The notes under the pieces are model-generated. The model saw only the letters and a program-made list of their open reading frames with translations, was not told where the DNA came from and made no database searches. A stretch of DNA of 64,000 bases from Murimonas intestini. GTDB lineage: Bacteria; Bacillota; Clostridia; Lachnospirales; Lachnospiraceae. The stretch spans positions 62,001 through 126,000 of the forward strand of contig NZ_JANKBI010000012.1 of assembly GCF_024622195.1 (NCBI RefSeq), read 5' to 3'. The first letter of the stretch is position 1. The number at the start of each line of letters is the position of its first letter. Positions 61,563-64,000 of the stretch are shown here, one piece after another. The position numbers and the translations under genes are program-made.

Positions 61563-61889
61563 TTGATAAGCAGTGACGTAATTCGTGGTTATAATGATAC
61601 GATTATCCTGTATCTGCTCCTGGATGGGCCTTCATACGGATATGAGATTTCAAGGAGAATTAAAGAGCTGTCGAATGAAAAATACATAATAAAAGAGACT
61701 ACCCTGTATTCCGCATTCACAAGGCTGGAGAAAAATGGCTGCATAGCCTCCTTTTATGGGAGTGAGACAAACGGGAAGCGCCGCACCTATTATGAGATAA
61801 CCCAGGAGGGGAGAAAGTACTACAGGGAAAAGTGTGAGGAGTGGGAACTCACAAAGGAAGTAGTGGAAAAATTTATACGCAGGGATTGA
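61563..61889 (+). CDS. PadR-family transcriptional regulator
   Basis: I favour the TTG at 61563, eight bases after ACAGGAGG, giving 108 residues; an ATG at 61542 would overlap that site. The winged helix shows DTIILYLLLDGPSYGYEISRRI, TTLYSAFTRLEKNGCI and KRRTYYEITQEGRKYY, the PadR signature. It is followed 37 bases later by a membrane protein with a PadR-associated prefix domain, a very common pairing. Confidence 0.93.
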   Translation: MISSDVIRGYNDTIILYLLLDGPSYGYEISRRIKELSNEKYIIKETTLYSAFTRLEKNGCIASFYGSETNGKRRTYYEITQEGRKYYREKCEEWELTKEVVEKFIRRD

Positions 61890-61926
61890 GCCGTTGCCGG
61901 CCGCTGTGCGGGAAGTGGAGGAAGAG

Positions 61927-63000
61927 ATGGATACAATTAAAACATATCTGGAAAATATGTTTATGCAGCTGCCAAGGACGCCTGAGGTATTAAAGGCAAA
62001 AGAAGAGCTTCTGAGTATGATGGAAGACAAGTACAATGAGCTTAAGGCGGAGGGGAAGACTGAGAATGAGGCCGTGGGTATCGTGATCTCAGAATTCGGA
62101 AATCTGGAAGAACTGGCGGCTGAGCTGGGTATTAATGCATATGTCACCGGAAACCGCGGACAGAACCGGCAGGCATTCGGAGGAAATGATGACAGATATG
62201 ACCAGGACAGAGAGAGCGGACGGGAATATAATAGTGAAGGCTTTTATGTGACTATGGATGCTGCCACAGAGTTTATGGAGGAGCAGAGAAAATTTGGGAT
62301 CAGGATAGGACTGGGAGTGCTTATGTGCATTTGTTCACCCATACTGCTTATTATTTTCGGGGGAATAGGGGATGATGACATCAACAATCTTCTCTCATGG
62401 ATATCCTCAGGGCCGCTGCTTACCGTGGGGCTTGGGTTCTTGTTCCTGCTGATAGCCGCTGCTGTGGGTATTTTCATCTTCAGCGGACTGAGGATGAACA
62501 AATATGAATGCCTGAAAACTGAAAAGTTTTATCTGGATTTTCAGACAGAATCATATGTGAGGGAACAGCAGGAGGAGTTTAAAGCCAGTTTCACAGTCTG
62601 CCTTGTGCTTGGTGTGGTGCTGTGTATCCTCAGTGTAGTGCCTGTATGTGTAGTTGCCCTTGTGCTGCCGGATGCTTCCATGAGTATCCTGGTGTGCGTG
62701 GCTGCGCTGCTTCTCCTTGTTGGTGTCGGCGTCTGGCTCATTATCTATGCAGGTGTAAGAAATACCGGTTACAAGGTGCTTCTGCAGGAGGATGAGTATG
62801 ATTATAAAAAAAAAGAGAAAAGCAGGCTGATTGAGGCGGTCTCAAGTGTGTATTGGCCAGTCATTACATGTATCTATCTGGGCTACAGCTTTATCACCGG
62901 ACGTTGGGGAAGCTCATGGATGATATGGGTAGTTGCAGGTGTCCTGTACGGGGCGGTGGAAGGGATCCTGGGCGGAACAGGAAGCAGGAGAAGAAGATAG
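61927..63000 (+). CDS. Permease-prefix (DUF1700-like) membrane protein paired with PadR
   Basis: The ATG at 61927 has GGAGGAAG upstream; a TTG at 61894 does not. 357 residues. The N-terminal ~75 residues (DTIKTYLENMFMQLPRTPEV, ELLSMMEDKYNELKAEGKTENEA) are the prefix domain typical of PadR partners. The rest is four to six membrane segments with a charged loop (TESYVREQQEEF). Function is unknown; such pairs are thought to respond to envelope stress. Confidence 0.82.
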   Translation: MDTIKTYLENMFMQLPRTPEVLKAKEELLSMMEDKYNELKAEGKTENEAVGIVISEFGNLEELAAELGINAYVTGNRGQNRQAFGGNDDRYDQDRESGREYNSEGFYVTMDAATEFMEEQRKFGIRIGLGVLMCICSPILLIIFGGIGDDDINNLLSWISSGPLLTVGLGFLFLLIAAAVGIFIFSGLRMNKYECLKTEKFYLDFQTESYVREQQEEFKASFTVCLVLGVVLCILSVVPVCVVALVLPDASMSILVCVAALLLLVGVGVWLIIYAGVRNTGYKVLLQEDEYDYKKKEKSRLIEAVSSVYWPVITCIYLGYSFITGRWGSSWMIWVVAGVLYGAVEGILGGTGSRRRR

Positions 63001-63045
63001 AATTATATAGATAAATATTAATAGAAACATTAGAACAGACATTTA

Positions 63046-63099
63046 AACAAACAGACCATCCGGCAGGATTATACCTCTGCCGGATGGTCTGTTTGTTCT
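63046..63099 (+). terminator. Strong rho-independent terminator or bidirectional hairpin
   Basis: A perfect 21-bp stem (63046-63066 with 63077-63097) around GATTATACCT; the 3' arm ends in GTTTGTT. It isolates the PadR pair from the next gene. Confidence 0.88.
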
Positions 63100-63222
63100 G
63101 CAGGCAGCAGCAGTTTTCTGTAACAGTTTTCTGCTTAAAATATGCAGCACCCATTTCCTTTCCAGGATATTTATGTTAAAATGTACCCATTAGTTGGAAT
63201 ATTGTAACAGAGGAGAAGAAGA

Positions 63223-64000
63223 ATGATAAAAGCAGTAGTATTCGATATGGACGGTGTACTCTTTGACACAGAGCGGATCTGTCTGGAGGCCTGGAATGAG
63301 GCGGCCATCCTGATGGAGGAGGCTCCCGGGGATATTGAGGCATCGCTTAAAGATTGCATTGGACTGAACAGAAATGATACGCAGCTGTATTTCCAGGAGA
63401 AGTACGGAGAGGATTTTGATTATGACAGGTTCAGGCAGCTGAACTCGAAAGCTTTTGGGGAGATAATAGCAAGGGACGGACTTCCTGTAAAGGACGGAGT
63501 ATATGAAATACTGGAATATCTGAAAAAGGCCGGGACAAGGATTGCCCTGGCCAGTTCTTCGCGCAGGGTAAGCGTGCTGGGGCATCTGAAGGAAGCTGGG
63601 ATCACAGATTATTTTGAAGCGGTAGTGACAGGTGATATGGTAGAGCACAGCAAACCGGACCCGGAGATATACAGAATGGCCTGCGAGAGCCTGGGGCTGC
63701 CGCCCTGTGAGGTAATGGCGGTAGAGGATTCTCCGAATGGTATACGGTCTGCAGCGGCAGCAGGAATGAAGGCTGTCATGGTGCCGGATCTTGTCCAGCC
63801 GGATGAAGAGATATCGCAGCTTCTCTATCTTAAATGTGATTCTCTGCTGGGAATTGTGGATTATCTGAAAAAATATAAGACGTATGTGGAAATACTGGAC
63901 AGGGAGCTGATCCCGGCAATGGGATGTACGGAGCCGATAGCTGTTGCGTATTGCGCCGCCTGTGCAAGAGAGCTGCTTCAGAAGAGGCCCGAGAAGGTCC
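63223..64000 (+). CDS. HAD phosphatase fused to a cysteine-desulfidase-like (UPF0597/CdsB) domain, 3' partial
   Basis: The frame is open from ATG 63223 (AGGAGAAGA upstream) to the window end, at least 259 codons. Residues 1-215 are a complete beta-phosphoglucomutase-type HAD enzyme: nucleophile Asp8 and acid Asp10 in FDMDGVLFDTE, ASSSRR, Lys in HSKPDPEIY and the EDSPNGI motif. Without any stop it continues into YVEILDRELIPAMGCTEPIAVAYCAACARELL, the opening of UPF0597/CdsB proteins that release sulfide from L-cysteine or deaminate serine. The Cys in GCTEP is a cluster or active-site residue in that family. The junction is near 63885. Confidence 0.8.
   Translation, partial: MIKAVVFDMDGVLFDTERICLEAWNEAAILMEEAPGDIEASLKDCIGLNRNDTQLYFQEKYGEDFDYDRFRQLNSKAFGEIIARDGLPVKDGVYEILEYLKKAGTRIALASSSRRVSVLGHLKEAGITDYFEAVVTGDMVEHSKPDPEIYRMACESLGLPPCEVMAVEDSPNGIRSAAAAGMKAVMVPDLVQPDEEISQLLYLKCDSLLGIVDYLKKYKTYVEILDRELIPAMGCTEPIAVAYCAACARELLQKRPEKV

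Overview
The window reads as a chromosomal segment of a low-to-mid G+C anaerobic Bacillota, most likely a gut Lachnospiraceae/Clostridium-cluster-XIVa organism. This is inferred from AGGAGG-type ribosome sites, frequent TTG/GTG starts, YesM/YesN and AraC control of ABC sugar uptake, a Thermoanaerobacter-type NADP alcohol dehydrogenase, a ferredoxin-siroheme reductase, a 2-hydroxyacyl-CoA dehydratase, and the absence of respiratory genes. I saw no rRNA, tRNA, phage genes or CRISPR array.

Layout. (1) 1-1072: the 3' part of an esterase and a short relic of a second, type-B carboxylesterase. (2) 1069-15629: a Gram-positive glycan-utilization locus with an AraC regulator, a substrate-binding protein, two permeases, a GH3, a YesM/YesN two-component system, a galactanase-like GH43, a GH78 rhamnosidase and a second GH43. 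It has no ATPase of its own. A 132-bp MITE-like element sits at the stop codon of the first GH43, with an 8-bp target duplication. (3) 15635-21238: a HAD hydrolase, a VTC-like triphosphate-tunnel protein, an 80-bp tandem repeat, GntR-DeoC, and a zinc NADP alcohol dehydrogenase paired with a CobW-type GTPase. (4) 21378-32457: a small membrane protein, an NSS transporter, threonine aldolase, arylamine N-acetyltransferase, MarR plus citrate synthase, then a MarR-controlled heterodimeric ABC exporter with a cytidylate-kinase-like gene.

(5) 32659-40234: dnaK followed closely by larB, larC and larE (nickel-pincer cofactor synthesis, no larA visible), then a CoA-disulfide reductase with a rhodanese domain and a siroheme/ferredoxin reductase. 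(6) 40435-48446: greA, a membrane diguanylate cyclase, dCMP deaminase, MATE exporter, M20 peptidase and an ABC-2 pair. (7) 48542-61440: a LacI-controlled cluster. A promoter carrying one perfect and one imperfect palindromic operator precedes an Opp/Dpp-type importer (with both ATPases fused in one chain), a CapA-like phosphoesterase, an alpha/beta hydrolase, two 2-hydroxyacyl-CoA dehydratase/benzoyl-CoA-reductase-like subunits and a CaiB-type CoA transferase. It looks like a self-contained uptake, hydrolysis, CoA-activation and radical-type reduction or dehydration pathway for an unknown acid, and is the best candidate for an undescribed system. (8) 61470-64000: an autoregulated PadR plus membrane protein pair, then a HAD phosphatase fused in frame to a cysteine-desulfidase-like (UPF0597) domain that runs off the window.

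A dispersed intergenic repeat related to the MITE recurs in partial form at 21307, 27785 and 44811. All functions are called from motif recognition by eye; no database search was run.
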